In this document: piece by piece, positions 48,901-61,377 of the stretch
Position numbering within the stretch: the first letter of the stretch is position 1
Layout: every line of letters begins with the position of its first letter
Source of the DNA: Eutypa lata
Lineage: Eukaryota; Ascomycota; Sordariomycetes; Xylariales; Diatrypaceae
Direction: 5' to 3'
Assembly (NCBI GenBank): GCA_022661535.1
Contig: JAKULF010000004.1
Location: 1,302,001 to 1,366,000 of the forward strand
DNA length: 64,000 bases
The notes under the pieces: generated by a model
The model's database searches: none
What the model saw: only the letters and a program-made list of their open reading frames with translations
Told to the model about the DNA's origin: nothing
Program-made: the position numbers and the translations under genes

Positions 48901-50207
48901 AAGCCTAAAGACACTAGGGTAGTAGGGTTAGCTACAGAAAGAAAGGGAGAAGAAGAAGAAGAAAAAGAAAAAAACTGATGCCGCTGCATTGGGTTGAATT
49001 GTTGGCTCGTGCTTCTCTCAGCCAATTCTTAACATCTTACCAGAATCGGCAACGTGGTTTTTTTCCCTTTCATGGTTCTTTTCCTCTCTCTTTCAGATCT
49101 GAGTTACAAACTGGAGGTTAAGTAGTTGAGCGCTAACTGATCGATTTTCCGCCTCACTCATTCATTCATTTTTGATGGTACTTTCCCTACGTGTATGTCT
49201 CTGTTGTGCCGTACCATACATGAAGTTTTTGCCTGTCACTCAAGGGCAACTGGACAGACAGACAAAACAGTCAACTACATACATATACATAAGGTAGCTC
49301 ACTACACACATAGTACCATATACATACAATTTCTAATTTTCCTCCTTCCAAATATTTTTCTTTTCTATCTCTCTCTTCAACAAAATAAGAACTATCTAAT
49401 CAACCTAGCATTGCCTCACCTCCGTTGAACGCCCACATATTTACCACACAGACATACACCCTGAAATCAACTTATATAAGTCGAAAGAGTGAGGCTAATC
49501 CTAGCATCAAGCGCTTGACGTCCCCACGTACTTGAACCCATCTTTGCCCATCCACTTTCACGGCACTCATTACATTAGCTTGTTCTATCTACTATACCTA
49601 CCTACCCAAGGTAGTAGTTCCCTGAACCCCACCGCCACCCGTACCGTCTGTATGGTTCGCAGTCTGCTTTAATAGTCCATTTATATTGAGTTGTGTCCCG
49701 ATGTGTTAAGAGATCTACTGTATAGACATAACTCAGCTCGTCTCGTCTTGTTATTGCCACTTTGATCATTTTATACCCGGGGATTTGTTCCTATCCAAAA
49801 TTTAAAGAACGGCGGAGGCGGCGGCGGTATCCCCTTGTAAACCGGGATTCGCCAGCCCACTCAGCTCGGCATCCCGCACAGCTTTTCCGGAATTTACGGT
49901 TTTTCAACACCAATCAGCTTGCGCCAACGCCCCCTAAGCACTAATACAACGCAAAAATTCGACTCCTGGGACGTTAACAAAAAATAAAACTAACTTCCTT
50001 GACCTCCGCGAACACTGACACTCGCTTAACTTGCCTGCTCGTCATCCTACCTGTCCTCCATACATATGTCGCCGTTACTTTATGCCCCAAGAGCCAATCA
50101 GACGGGACCATCAGGTGTTTCAGCGCCGCTCCGTTCACTGGGTGTTGGTATAGTATCACCACAGCTTGCGAGGCGTCCGTACATATCTACATGTGAGACA
50201 TGGAATT
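45931..50207. other. 4.3 kb spacer with microsatellites
   Basis: Between the starts of LSM7 and the zinc-cluster gene. It contains GT- and GTAT-type repeats (45960-46010), a CTAC/TAGA microsatellite (47799-47850), purine-rich stretches (48930-48975) and pyrimidine-rich sequence. Open frames are short and unbiased, so no gene is supported. Confidence 0.45.
47799..47826. repeat. CTAC microsatellite
   Basis: Seven CTAC units followed by a short TAGA run. Similar CTAC runs occur at 55552-55575. Confidence 0.85.
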
Positions 50208-52152
50208 ATGGCGCACAATCCGGATGCAGAGCCTCATAAACGAAAAAGAGACATATCCGACGATAATGGCAGTCAGACAGGTCATGCTGCTGACCGCATA
50301 CCGCAACCTCCCCCACCTCAGTCAGGTATGTGTCCTATCTACGCAGATTATTGTGATTCTTCTTCTTGCCGTTAGAAATTTTATTGTGGTTCTGGGTTCT
50401 ATTTACATGTTTCTTCTGTGGTTGCTAAGTCTAGCCCCCTTAGAACGATATGCAGCCAATATCCCTTTTGCTCTAAATTCTTGTCTGTGTTGACTGGACG
50501 CTTGTGCTAGATGCTTTTTGTAACATAATATATATACCCATATACACGTCATTTGGCTTTAACCCCCCCCTTGCATCATCGAGGGAGCAACCTGATATGC
50601 TAACTAACAGGCAAGGGAATCATGTACCTATAAACTTCCTGTCGAAAGCCCATTCGACCAAACTCAAGCTCATCCAGGGCGATCCAGATACCTTTTCCGA
50701 CGTACTGACATTAATTAACGAATATGAGGGTGAGCACCCCCTCGACGCCGGCCGTCTTTTCTCAACCCTTCCAATAACTGACAAATCCCACAAGGTGTTT
50801 TGACTCGACATGAAAGTCTCGCTTCCAATCTAGGCGCAAAGCTCACGGGGCCTCGCCTGCTCAAGGCGATGGAAGGGGCCTTCGAGGGGTCCATAACGAC
50901 AAACCCTCCTCAAAGCATTTATAGTTCCGATCCCGTCACATGGCTTGACATCGTGGAGTTTGCCAAATCCAAACCCGGCGAATTCACCCTGTCCGTCACG
51001 TCTAACGGTACGCGGTGCTGCCAGTTTCCGCTCAAGGGCGCACAGGTAGAAATCGGTGAGGACGACTGGAGGCTTATAGTTTCGGGTGCGCTTGACAGAT
51101 TTAGACTTGTACCCCCGCAACCCTTGGAGGAAGATGAGACGGCGGAATATGCGACACTGGATATTCTTGAGCAGCGTCTAAACATTTTAATCAAAAGAGC
51201 AGACGAGGTGGCGCGTAAGGCACGGCAACTCAACTATCACCTGATCGGTCGAAAGGGGTCGATTAACAGCCGTCGTACCGCACAATCTGCTTCTGGCTCG
51301 AGCTTCTCTGCCGTGAATCAAGTGCGTCCCCCTGGGGCGAACCCGACCTATGATCTACATGCGGACCTGCTCCAGCAATTCCTCTCTACACCTCCTCCCG
51401 CACCTTCCACCGGTCATCGTCTATCCTCGGTCAGCTCCGTGCCACCGACGCCTAGTGCATTGACTACAGCTTCCTCAACGCCGCGGACGTCTATGCAGCA
51501 GCAGGTATTGATGTCGAGCAATCGCCCATCTCCTGGAGTACACCCCGAACCAGCGATGAGAGACTTAGAGGAGGAGAACCGGGTTCTAGTTGCTTCTAGA
51601 ATCGACAAGCTGGCCCGGGGGGACGCCATCATACCACCGTGCGACAGATGTCGAAGACTTAAAACGGAGTGCCTCAAAAATCTCACTGCGTGCCAAGGGT
51701 GCACAAGAAAGCACGCCCGATGCGTATGGAAAGCACTTACAGAAGAGGAGATAGCATGGTTGAAAGGAGAAACCAGTGGGGACGATGATGACGACGAAAA
51801 TGAGCCACGAGGGTTCGGTCCCGGCCCGTCACAACCGGAATCTGGAGAACCCAGACGAGACGTGGAGCGGAGTGGAGGGGATGACGCCAGCTTAAACCGA
51901 GCTGCTGGGTCGAGGATAGCAATAGGTAGACACGTCGACGATATATGGAGGAAGGGACCGGAGACATCATCCTCTTCTCCGTCGTCCCGGCTCGAGTCGA
52001 TGGATATCGACCCGAGAGACGTTCGCCAAGTCCACGAAGCCGAAGGTGGCAGCTACAGGGAGCAGTCAAGACTAAGCCACATGGCTTCGGTGGCATCAGC
52101 AGCGGCAGACGCCGCCGCTCTAGCTACGCGTGGAAGTCCACGACAGCCTTAA
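50208..52152 (+). CDS. Fungal regulator-like protein with C-terminal Zn2Cys6 cluster
   Basis: Exons 50208-50325, 50616-50729 and 50795-52152, both junctions phase 1 (introns 290 and 65 bp), give 529 aa. The second splice restores NEYEGVLTRHESLASNLGAKL across exons. In the first, the acceptor is GCAAG at 50615, because the upstream ACAG sits against the TAACTAAC branch. Layout: a short basic N-terminus (HKRKR), a conserved-looking domain at about residues 58-240 (DPDTFSDVLTLINEYEG; TWLDIVEFAKS; ALDRFRL; a helical RADEVARKARQLNYHL), a Ser/Pro-rich linker, then a zinc cluster with Cys360, 363, 370, 377, 380 and 387 (CDRCRRLKTEC...CQGC...C), and an acidic Ser-rich tail. Zn2Cys6 proteins bind DNA in the nucleus. 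A cluster near the C-terminal third is unusual, as most are N-terminal. Targets unknown. Confidence 0.78.
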
Positions 52153-53607
52153 TATTTACGTTTAACACATCCGGGGAGGGTTAATACACAAGTGAGCAAA
52201 TGGATTGTTACTATTACTATTTTTTTTTTATTTTTTTTTTTCTTAACGAAGAGCCAAAGAAAAAGGGGAAAACAAGGGTGGGAATACGTGGGTGTCGTGT
52301 TGGTTGCATGCACATATTATAGAGAGGAGGAATATAATCATGTATATGGATATGTGGGATGGATGGAAAAAAAGTTTTTTTATTTATTTAAAGATGCCTT
52401 CCAGGTATATACATATATACGTTCTCAGATTCACTTCTTGTCCGATGCGTGCAAATCGCACGGGATGGTATTAATGGATAGGCAAAGAAGGAAACGAGCC
52501 TGATATGATAGGCATTTTGCAGAATTCATGATGAAGTAGGCATTCATGCCAATTGTGTATGGATCGTGATATGATAATGTGTCTGTCTTTCTAAAGGATT
52601 TGAAGCTCCTATTATTGGGGAAATGTTTAAATATTGGTTAAATGAATATGTATAGGAACTGTGTTTTTGATATTTCAGAAGGTCTTTGAATAATGTTGTA
52701 TTCAATTATACAGTTACCGGTTACTATATACCTACATAGCTATGGCTAACTTTCACAACCACCAGAATATCTTGACGTTTATTGCTATAAAGTAGAAAAT
52801 TGCCCCGCCATCCCTCTAGTTATACATATACCTAAGTGACAGGGCTAGCTATGTACATGTAGGTCCTTACCAGCTAAGGTTGGTAGGTACCTGTACTTAG
52901 TGATCCTATCATCTAGTTAGTGGTGTTACGATGCAAATCGTTTCTTTTTTCCTAGCTTTCCACCGATAACCAGGCATCCGGTATGGCATGTAACTAACAG
53001 CAAGCCACGTATTTGAGGCACAGATGAATACTTAAGTATATATCATCAATGAGGCTGACATTTGATATTCTAACAATTCTCACATGTGCGATAGACACCA
53101 ATATTCCCCACTACTCTTTACCAAAAGAGGTAAGCTTGGTCAAAAGAAGTGCCTGCAGCATGAACAAGGGTTTAGTTCGCTACAATCACTACGTACATGT
53201 ATGTAATTGCCAAGCAACACCCCGATAAGCGACGATAAGAAATAATAACGGCCAGGGACCAGCAAAAAAAAAGTTATTATCGATAGTTAATCAATGTCGT
53301 AACCATTTGTCTCTGCTACTTCATATACTACCTGCCTCATACCTACAGACCTACTTACTCTATAGCTGTTCATGACTCAAGGACATAAAACATCCCGTCT
53401 ATAATAGCAACCTTTAACGAGAATAGAAATATCCGCCACGATAACACGATAGTCTCGAATTCTACGTGCCTCATTCCTAAATCACCATCGATCGAATTTC
53501 TTGCCCGTTTCGAGAATTTTCAAGCAGGACTGGTGGTGGGTGACCAGCCAGATCCCCGGCAAGCCCGGACAGCTCCATAGCTCATCATCACTATTAACAC
53601 AGACGTT
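52153..53607. other. Spacer between the zinc-cluster gene and RIM2
   Basis: AT-rich with T- and A-runs. It probably holds the 3' end of the upstream gene and the RIM2 promoter. No gene seen. Confidence 0.45.
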
Positions 53608-54966
53608 ATGGACACCTCTAAAGAACACAGGCATGCTGCGCCGCCAATATCCCACCCGCAGTCGACATTCCCGCAGTCGCGCGAGCTCGGTGGGGCGCTC
53701 CCCGAGAACAAGCTACCCACCCCCAAGCAATCACCATTCGCGAAATCATGGCCACATCTAGTCGCTGGAGGGTACGTCTTTACACCCCCCTTTGCTCTGC
53801 TTTGGACCTAGAGATAGATAGACAGACGAGTCGAATCTTCGGTATATATAAAAGAAAAGAGATACGGCATTACCTGAGCGGACGAAAACCGGCTGACTAG
53901 TTACATTTATTTCTCCCCACTTAGGATAGGAGGCATGACAGCCGCGGTTCTGACCGCCCCCCTCGACGTCCTTAAGACCCGACTGCAGTCCGACTTCTAC
54001 CAGGCACAGCTCCGGGCTGCCCGCGCCGCCACCGGCCAGGCCCGCCTGGGCCCCCTGCGGTCCGTCGGCTACCACCTGGCGGAGACGATGCAGATCCTAC
54101 GGGACGTCCACCGGGTCGAGGGGTGGCGGGCGCTATTCAAAGGGTTAGGTCCGAACCTAGTCGGCGTGGTTCCGGCCCGCAGCTGCAACTTCTACGTCTA
54201 CGGCACGGGGAAGCGGGTGTACTCGCGGCTATTCGCGGGCGAGGGCGGAGCCGGAGACGGAGCCGGTGCCGTAGTAAGCGAGAGGCCCATCGTGCACCTC
54301 GCCAGCGCCGTGACGGCGGGCATCGCGACCGGCACGGTGACGAACCCGATCTGGCTCGTGAAGACGCGCCTGCAGCTTGACAAGAACCACGCGGCGGAGC
54401 TCGTCAACGACAAGAACCACCAGCCCAAGACCAGCAGCGTCAACCGGGAGGCGGCGCGGGCCTTCCGCCGCTACCGCAACTCCTGGGACTGCATCCGGCA
54501 GACGATGCGGGACGAGGGGCCGCGGGGGTTCTTCCGGGGGCTCAGCGCCAGCTACCTCGGCGTCACCGAGAGCACCCTCCACTGGGTCGTCTACGAGGAG
54601 ATCAAGGCGCAGCTGCGGCTGCGCGAGGCCCGCGTCGCCGCCAGCGGCCGCCCCCGCACCCCCTGGGACCGCGCCGTCGACTGGTGCGGGAACTTCGTCG
54701 GCGCCGGCGCCGCCAAGGGCTTCGCGAGCGTGCTGACGTACCCGCACGAGGTCGCGCGCACGAGGCTGCGGCAGGCCCCCGTCGCCGAGAGCGGCAGGCC
54801 CAAGTACACCGGGCTCGCGCAGTGCTTCCGCCTCGTGTGGAAGGAGGAGGGCATGGTCGGTCTGTATGGTGGCCTCACGCCCCATCTCATGCGCACCATC
54901 CCGTCCGCGGCCATCATGTTCGGCATGTACGAGGGCATTTTGAAGCTGCTGGGCTCGAAGAGCTAA
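53608..54966 (+). CDS. RIM2: Mitochondrial pyrimidine nucleotide carrier (SLC25 family)
   Basis: Exons 53608-53771 and 53925-54966, joined in phase 2 across a 153-bp intron, give 401 aa. Three carrier repeats are visible with their signatures PLDVLKTRLQ, PIWLVKTRLQ and PHEVARTRLR, plus the closing GLYGGLTPHLMRTIPSAAIMFGMYE. The PWPHLVAGGIGGMTAAV start of the first helix and the long first loop point to the Rim2/SLC25A33-36 branch, which exchanges pyrimidine nucleotides across the inner mitochondrial membrane for mtDNA and RNA synthesis. The N-terminal 45 residues are polar and not conserved. Exon 2 is very GC-rich with C/G-ending codons, unlike the AT-rich flanks, which fits a highly expressed or slowly evolving gene. 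Confidence 0.9.
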
Positions 54967-56914
54967 GGGTTGCAGCTAGAGAAGATATGACAAAGTTTTG
55001 CAACTAACCATACTCCGTACTTGCCTACCTGCCTACCTATATACACGATGCGACGTACTCATCCTGCCCTTCAGTTGATGCAATGAGCGGGCACGATGGA
55101 TTGAACTGTCGATGTTCCGAAACCTCGCTAGCAATCAGAGGCAAAAGAAAATCAAAGCAAAGGGCCGCCTCTATTCGCCGCCACCTCTGAGAAACTCTTG
55201 TCGGTCTTACCTATTATTCCATCTCATCATACTATGTCCTTAGCAACGTCTGCCCGCACCGTCATATACACACACCCACGAGAGGGTCGCGTCCGGAATT
55301 TGCTTACTGCCCTGCAACGCCTTCACCACCAGCATCACCACCACCACCACCACCAACAGACCATCTTCACTCTATCGCTCTACTGGCGAGATGCCTTTTC
55401 TTGTTACTAAAATTGTATCATTATAGATCACGGAATAGAACGGATGGGTGGACGATATGCAGAAGAATTCGCTAGCTCATTTGTTCTTCTTCCAACTCCC
55501 CATATATTAGGCGTATATATACACATCCACATATCCCATCTTTCTGCTTATCTACCTACCTACCTACCTACCTATCCATCTATCCATCTGCTTTGGCGTT
55601 TCGGAAGAAAGAAGGGGGATTGGTGGGTTGGGGACGCATGACATGACACGGGAATGGATAAAAAGCATTCCACCCTTATTGTTATTCCTGTTGTCTATGG
55701 GGCCTCTTCAGCCTCTATACATATATATATATGGCTTACGCAAGCTTCTTTTTCTGGGCTAGTAGACGGCAATGGGGAGGGGGCGGGTCAAGAGAAAAGG
55801 AGCACATTGGACATTGTGTGTATAGACCGGGATCTGTTGAAAATGTGTACGAGTATCACGCGAGGAGCGTGAATGGCCGTCGACCTTGCGTTTTATGTAG
55901 TTATATGATATGATATTCATGATATCTAGTTGGTTAAGTGTACGTTATGTATGTGTGTATGTATGCCATTATATGCGTCGTTCGGAGATATACATGAAAT
56001 ATGTGAGCGCGTGTGTGTGTACGCCATATCCAGGTATTTGTAGTGAAAGGAGCAGTAATTCGCGGGTTGTTTTTTCAACAGGCTAATGCTTATTGATAGG
56101 TTAGATTCACGAACACATAGGATGGTGGTTTTGTTTGTCTTGTGCGTGGTGGTGGTTACTTGGATTTCTTTTAGAAGTCTGGCCTCGATAGATCTTCCTA
56201 GCCACCCATCCTTACATATTCTAGAGCCCTCCAGGCACTTATCACTATTTGCTACATATAATATCCCGCTCCTAGTCAGCTTCTATGGAATGGAAAGATT
56301 AAAATATCAGTTACTCATACAAAGCAAATAGGTACTATTTTACTCGTTAAGGATGCTGCCCCTTGAAAGTTCCATGTTAGTCCAGGTCCAAGCTGTTTCG
56401 ACATCGGCAGTATTATGTAAGTATTTAATCTCAACAATACCAATTCCTTCTCTCATAATTAAACACTCCAGCTTGGCATCACAGCTGCAAGCAATAGAAA
56501 ACGACATCTCGATATGTTTAGTTGAGCCGCTACGAAGCAAAGTATGCTATTATTCCAAGACTGACCTCATATCAATTAGCCTGGAAAGCGTCGATTAAGT
56601 TTTTATTTTAGCATTGACGAGGTAGTTACCACGAAAATAATTCGTCTACGTTCTTGGGATAACATAAACAGGAAGTTGTTCAAAACATGGTTGTAGCCAG
56701 CCTGCTTTGTTAACTGAGTACCTGCTTTATTGGTCTATGATCGATAGTGCAGTGGTTTTCGGTCTAGACGCACCCAAGGGTTTTTGTAGGGTCTGGTTTG
56801 ATGCAGTGTCCTAGGCAAGATAACGATCAGCATACCCTTCAGGTCAAAAGGGGGCCTCGATTCGATCCAGGCCTCGGTTTGAATCGGACTTTCTCGATTA
56901 ACCGTCTTCCTTTT
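54967..56914. other. Spacer downstream of RIM2
   Basis: Holds CAC/CCA (about 55325-55353), CTAC (55552-55575) and TATG-type repeats. No supportable gene. Confidence 0.45.
55552..55575. repeat. CTAC microsatellite
   Basis: Six CTAC units running into CTATC units, in non-coding DNA. Confidence 0.85.
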
Positions 56915-58043
56915 TTAGGATCCAGGAAGCTCCACCGGCGGCAACTGAGGAGGCGGTGGAGGAAACACGCGCTGCTCCTGATCCGGTCTCGACGGTTCAT
57001 CTTTCTCGTAAGCTACAACCGGCGGAGGGGGCTGGGACTGATCACTATAAAGCTCGGTTCTCCAAGCTCCGCCACCGAACTGCTTCGAGCTCGAGGCCTG
57101 GGCTTCTATCCCCGCCGAGTGATCCTGCTGCGTCTGTTCAGGGGCTTCGGTTGCTGCGCTTTGGTTCTTTTTCTTCTTCCTATGGATGAGCAATAAGTAG
57201 GAAAGGGAGAGCATTATTAGTAACGCGCAAACAGCCCCGGAGGCTATACCGGCGATTGCGCGGTTAGGGAGGCCTTCACTTGAATCTGTATTCTCGGGGC
57301 CTGGTGACTCTGTTACTTTCGAGCTAAAGTCAGCGAGGTCTCATATATCACATCATGGGATGGGAGATATTTACCCGGGGAAGAACTCGAAGCAGTTGTA
57401 GTCTCCTCTGCAGGCGCCCAATCGATGCCCATCAAAGAAGCTAAGCTCGAGGCCGACGTTTCGGGGAAGTGGGACAGATCCGACTCCTACCAGAAAACCA
57501 CGAATATGGGCGAGAAAGCCTGGACTGAGGAGCTGAGTATAGTCATGGTCGGTGGAGCTGTGCTCTTTACGACTGAGTCGGTCATGGAATCAGTGATTAC
57601 AACCGGGGTTGCCGTTGCAGTCACAGGTCCCGGCAGGACCGTCGTACAATGTATGACCCCTAGTGAAAATCAAAGATTTTATTTAGTTATTTTCATCTAA
57701 ACAAACAGGTTTTTGGAGAGGCATATGCTTACGAGCTACAGCAGAAGCCGTTGAAGACAGTGTGCAACTCATGACTGTTCGTTCTATCGGTCCGGGTGTA
57801 CCACATGTAGCTCGCGAACTCGAGCCCGCTCCGACAAATCCCGTGCGAGAATTGGGTAACCGGGGCTTTGTAAGGTAGACAGTTGGGGTCGTTGTCATCG
57901 AGCACGACAGATGTTTGGCTGGTCACTTGATGCCAATGCGGTGCGCATGTTGATGGTGGCGTGAAAACGGTGACGAGCTCGAGAAGCGGCATAGCTGCAT
58001 GCACCGCTGTGGTTGGGAGGGCGGTTATGCTTGGGACAGCCAT
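56915..58043 (-). pseudogene. Single-pass membrane glycoprotein-like gene, frame disrupted
   Basis: Reads as three exons: 58043-57733, 57659-57375 and 57315-56915. The N-terminal part has CAPHWHQV, the pattern NCLPYK...FSHGICRSGLEFA, and NGFCCSS, a Cys layout common in fungal surface proteins. The middle is a Thr/Val/Ser stalk (PVTATATPVVITDS). The last exon has a membrane helix (AIAGIASGAVCALLIMLSLS), then KKKK and a Pro-rich cytoplasmic tail. Two problems stop an intact model: exon 1 to exon 2 needs one extra base to keep frame, and exon 2 has an in-frame TAG at 57489-57487 (FW-stop-ESDLS), where glutamine is likely in relatives. The second intron is 59 bp and uses AAAG rather than the TTTAG next to the GCTGAC branch. 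Probably a recently disabled cell-wall or sensor-like protein. I have no specific family name. Confidence 0.5.
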
Positions 58044-60651
58044 CTTGAAACTGGCTATTGATCAAGAGGGTGGTAGACGCGATCGCTTCTCAGTAGCTTG
58101 TCGGTTAGTACGGTAGATATCTTCATTCGAAATGGTTGGTCGATAGCAGCATGGTCATTGTTCGTTAACCTGCGTCAAACACATTACCATGAGACGGTTT
58201 ATTGCGCTTTGCAACCTGGGTGGTAGCAAGTGTACTTCAAATACTCACTTACCTAGTAAAATCCACCCGTGACCCCTAAGGTGGAGAAATACAAAGAAAA
58301 TGTTATGCCAACGTTGCAGCAATTTCCTGGCGCTTTCAGATAGTTTGACTAACTATTGTTATTCGTAAGTCTAGCCGTATGATTAATCTACGTTGAAAAC
58401 CCTGTGTTGGGTTCTTAGATAAATATTAGAAGGGCAGAATAACCGGGTAAGTTACATATCAAAAGATGGTACTAGAGTTCATTTTGTTCATCAGTACTTG
58501 GAAATGAAAACACTGATTGTTTGCTAGGTAGGACTAAAGTGCGCTGAGACGTAGATATGTAGGTACTTATACAATGTGGTCATAAGATTAAAATCCACCA
58601 CAGAGGTTGCTAGACGCCGGATCTATAAAATACTGTCCCCTAGTAGGTGCGGGAAGAGTTGACCAGACAGAATTCTTAAACAGATCAGATCGAATGCATC
58701 TCATTGCACTTGTTGCACTGGGATGCTTCAAGAAGTGTCGATATGGGTTCCTTCATTTCAAAAACGCGATGTTTGCAGTATCTTCAAAAAGAGGCAGGAT
58801 AATTAACGTCAGGCTTGAACTTGGAATACAATCAGAGGGGATGACAAAATATGTAGGTTAATAACTATCGGAAGTGTGGAGTAAGCATTGGGATAATATG
58901 TCTCCTTAACCGCATAATACAAAAAGGAAACGGGCGTTGTAGTGAGCCGGCCCCTATCTTGAAACCATAAGAGGTAGAAAAATGATCTAAACTGATTCTA
59001 TACAGTGACATGCTATCTCCGGATACGACCAACTTGTCCCTGCGAAGCTTTCAAACTGGCGCCGATATCTTTTACCCAGGCCGCCGACGATGCGCAGGTC
59101 GTGTGTTGTACGACCCGCACACCTACCAGATCTAACGCCGGTCCGGCAGGGCTAGGTACCTCCTACGAGAACGGCCATCCTACCTAAATGCGCCCACTTC
59201 CTGGCGGCGACGTGAACGCGCGGAGCGAGGCCGAAACCGGAGCCATTTTCCCCCGGCGTTCTTCTGTCGGCGCTGGCGAGTACGTGCCGAGGCAAAGCAG
59301 GCCGCTCACACTTCTTAGTTCTTCTAGTCCACAGGGTACAGAGGTTGGCGCTACGGCGACCCAAGAATGACCCTGGTTACGACATTGGTGCCAGGACTGC
59401 TGACAACAATACGAACAATAGGGGAGTGGGACAACAAGCTGGCCTTAGCTACCGGTACTACCAGGTTCCGCGCGGGCTTCAGCTTCGCCTTCGTGTCCCC
59501 CTTTGTGAGGAGATTATACTCGCCATACTACCAATACTACGTCGGCGGCCGGGACGAGAGCAACCTGGGCATCAAGTGGAAGCTGGAGTGGTTTCCAGAA
59601 AACCCACCTCGCCACAGCCGATATCGTCACGCTGAACAGGGACGAGAAGAAAAAGAACAAACAAGGCGGCGGTTGTGGTGGCGGTGACGGCAGCTGCAAT
59701 TATAGAATGAATTACGATGCTGTTGATGGGGGTTATGGGGACCATGCAGAGATCTCATGCCGTCTACGTTGATACGAGGAGCCTCGAAGTTGGAGAGTTG
59801 CGGTGGACCCATATTGAACTAGGTAGCAATTGAGTCGTTGCGAGAAGGAAGATGACCTGGGCTGGCTTCTGTTTGTGGGTTACTAGCTAGGTGGGAGATG
59901 AGACTCAACAGGCTCGAGGCAAGAGTGCCTTACGTCGGTGTTCTGATTAGTCACTGAATTGTTTTGTTGGACTGATGTTGCAGGGCTCCGGCAAAGGAAA
60001 GTGGTGTTGTGGTATTGACTATGGAAAGACACAAAACCTGAATGACGCGGAGGCTCTAGACTAGAGCGAGAGACTACCCCTAGCTATCTCAGGTGTCAGC
60101 TAACATCTAAGGTTACATCATCCGACAATCTAGGACAATAGGTAAGGGGTTCGTTAGCTAGATCATATCGAGTCTACAAAATCAATACTTACCTATGACA
60201 TGAATATCTGATTGTGAATTTTATTCATGGTTGTGGGTAATTCTAAAGGGGGATTCCGTGTAAGTTGACGACATAACTAAGCCCATAATCGTTGTTGCTT
60301 GTACTGCCTAAGACCATAGAGGTGGTGGTGGGTCAAGGGCTGAAAAAGGGGCTGTACGATATGAAATGAATTTTATCTCGCTACTCCTCCATACATAAAA
60401 TGAAGAAGTCGCTGAGTCACATACATCCATACCATCTAAAATACTAGGGGTTCCGTCCGCTCCCCTCTATTATAAGCCAGATAGTAAGGGATTAGCTAGG
60501 AGATGTCCCAGTCCTCGGGTCCGGAGCCAAAAAATGTGTTCACGTCCGACTTTCCCGACCCTTGATTGCCGGTAAATAACTACGGCCGTTTTCTGCACCC
60601 CGTACATGATCCCTCCCAGTTTTCTCTCGACCCCAAGTGGCTAAGGCCTAC
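58044..60651. other. Spacer with a GC-rich patch
   Basis: 58.0-59.0 kb is AT-rich and empty. 59.08-59.6 kb is GC-rich with C/G-ending codon bias in short overlapping frames, suggesting broken coding DNA (see 59367-59687). 59.8-60.65 kb is again empty. Confidence 0.4.
59367..59687 (+). other. Possible decayed exon, unrecognised
   Basis: The frame from 59367 shows clear C/G-ending codon preference from about 59430 to 59600 (TRFRAGFSFAFVSPFVRR, YYQYYVGGRDESNLGIKW). Flanking frames are interrupted and no start, splice pattern or family can be assigned. It looks like part of an old gene. Confidence 0.3.
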
Positions 60652-61158
60652 CTAGCTAACGTATTTTGTAGACGTGGCGATTGTCCATGATGATATGAAG
60701 CCTCCCCATGCAGGACCTTGAGGAAAAAAAGTGCAATTCAGAGCGGGCTGGTCAGGAAACATGGAATAGAAATACGGTAGTGGAAAACCACTTGGCATAT
60801 GTATAGTAGCCTGGGTTGCTAAAAGGCCCTCCGGGTCCAACAATTTCTTCGAATCACCATATGAGCCCTTCGAAAAGTCGTACTCTTCTCCAGCCGTGAA
60901 TTGGGGAGTAGGCTCTGTGATCGTAGCGGTCACGGTGGTGCTTGCGGGAATGCAGCTTGTTCTAGGGGTCGGGTCGTACATTTCAGCTAGGTATGAGTAG
61001 CTCGCTGGCCAGTTGATGAATGTGGTAGGAAATGCTCTGTTAATCCTACCGTCAGTATGTCTTTTCAGAGGGAGAGCCATTGAATCTTACATGGTTGTTG
61101 AGTATGTACCGCCCTCAGATATGTATGTCACAAATTTGACGTAGCATTATCTTGATCG
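60652..61158 (-). pseudogene. 3' fragment of a secreted or surface protein gene
   Basis: Two pieces join across a 54-bp intron (61090-61037, GTAAGA donor, ACTGAC branch, AACAG acceptor). The first is about 61158-61091 (FVTYISEGGTYSTT) and the second runs 61036-60652. The sequence AFPTTFINWPASYSYLAEMY, then CIPASTTVTATITEPTPQ, then LPYFYSMFPDQP has the Thr-rich style of fungal surface proteins and resembles the gene at 56915-58043. No start codon or signal peptide is found upstream (a TAA precedes it in frame), so the 5' end is missing or in an exon I could not find. Confidence 0.4.
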
Positions 61159-61377
61159 GCCCCCTTGATCGGCCTCCTATCGTATATGCAAAGAACACAC
61201 TCAACGTAAACCAGGTCAACCGACAAAGACCAGGGAATGTAAGGCTATACAATATCTCCGGAACTTTGCCAGACCTTGACCAACCTTACCGCCATTGAAA
61301 TGTATATATCTGAGGGTAATGGGCTTGATGAAAATGTTTACTTGTTACTCCCAAAGGATATTTTTCAAGTGTGATGT
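61159..61377. other. Short spacer
   Basis: Nothing supportable seen between the fragment on the minus strand and the plus-strand gene. It contains a short duplicated GATCGGCCCCCTTGATCGGCC-like stretch around 61153-61178. Confidence 0.4.

Noticed and set aside
54229..54885. 218-codon minus-strand frame inside RIM2
   Set aside because: Shadow of the GC-rich RIM2 exon 2, which has all carrier signatures on the plus strand.
56745..56868. tRNA-like A box (TAGTGCAGTGG) and B box (GATTCGATCC), a possible tRNA or SINE head
   Set aside because: The boxes are about 115 bases apart, and neither a cloverleaf nor a proper T-arm stem can be drawn. No second copy was noticed in the window.
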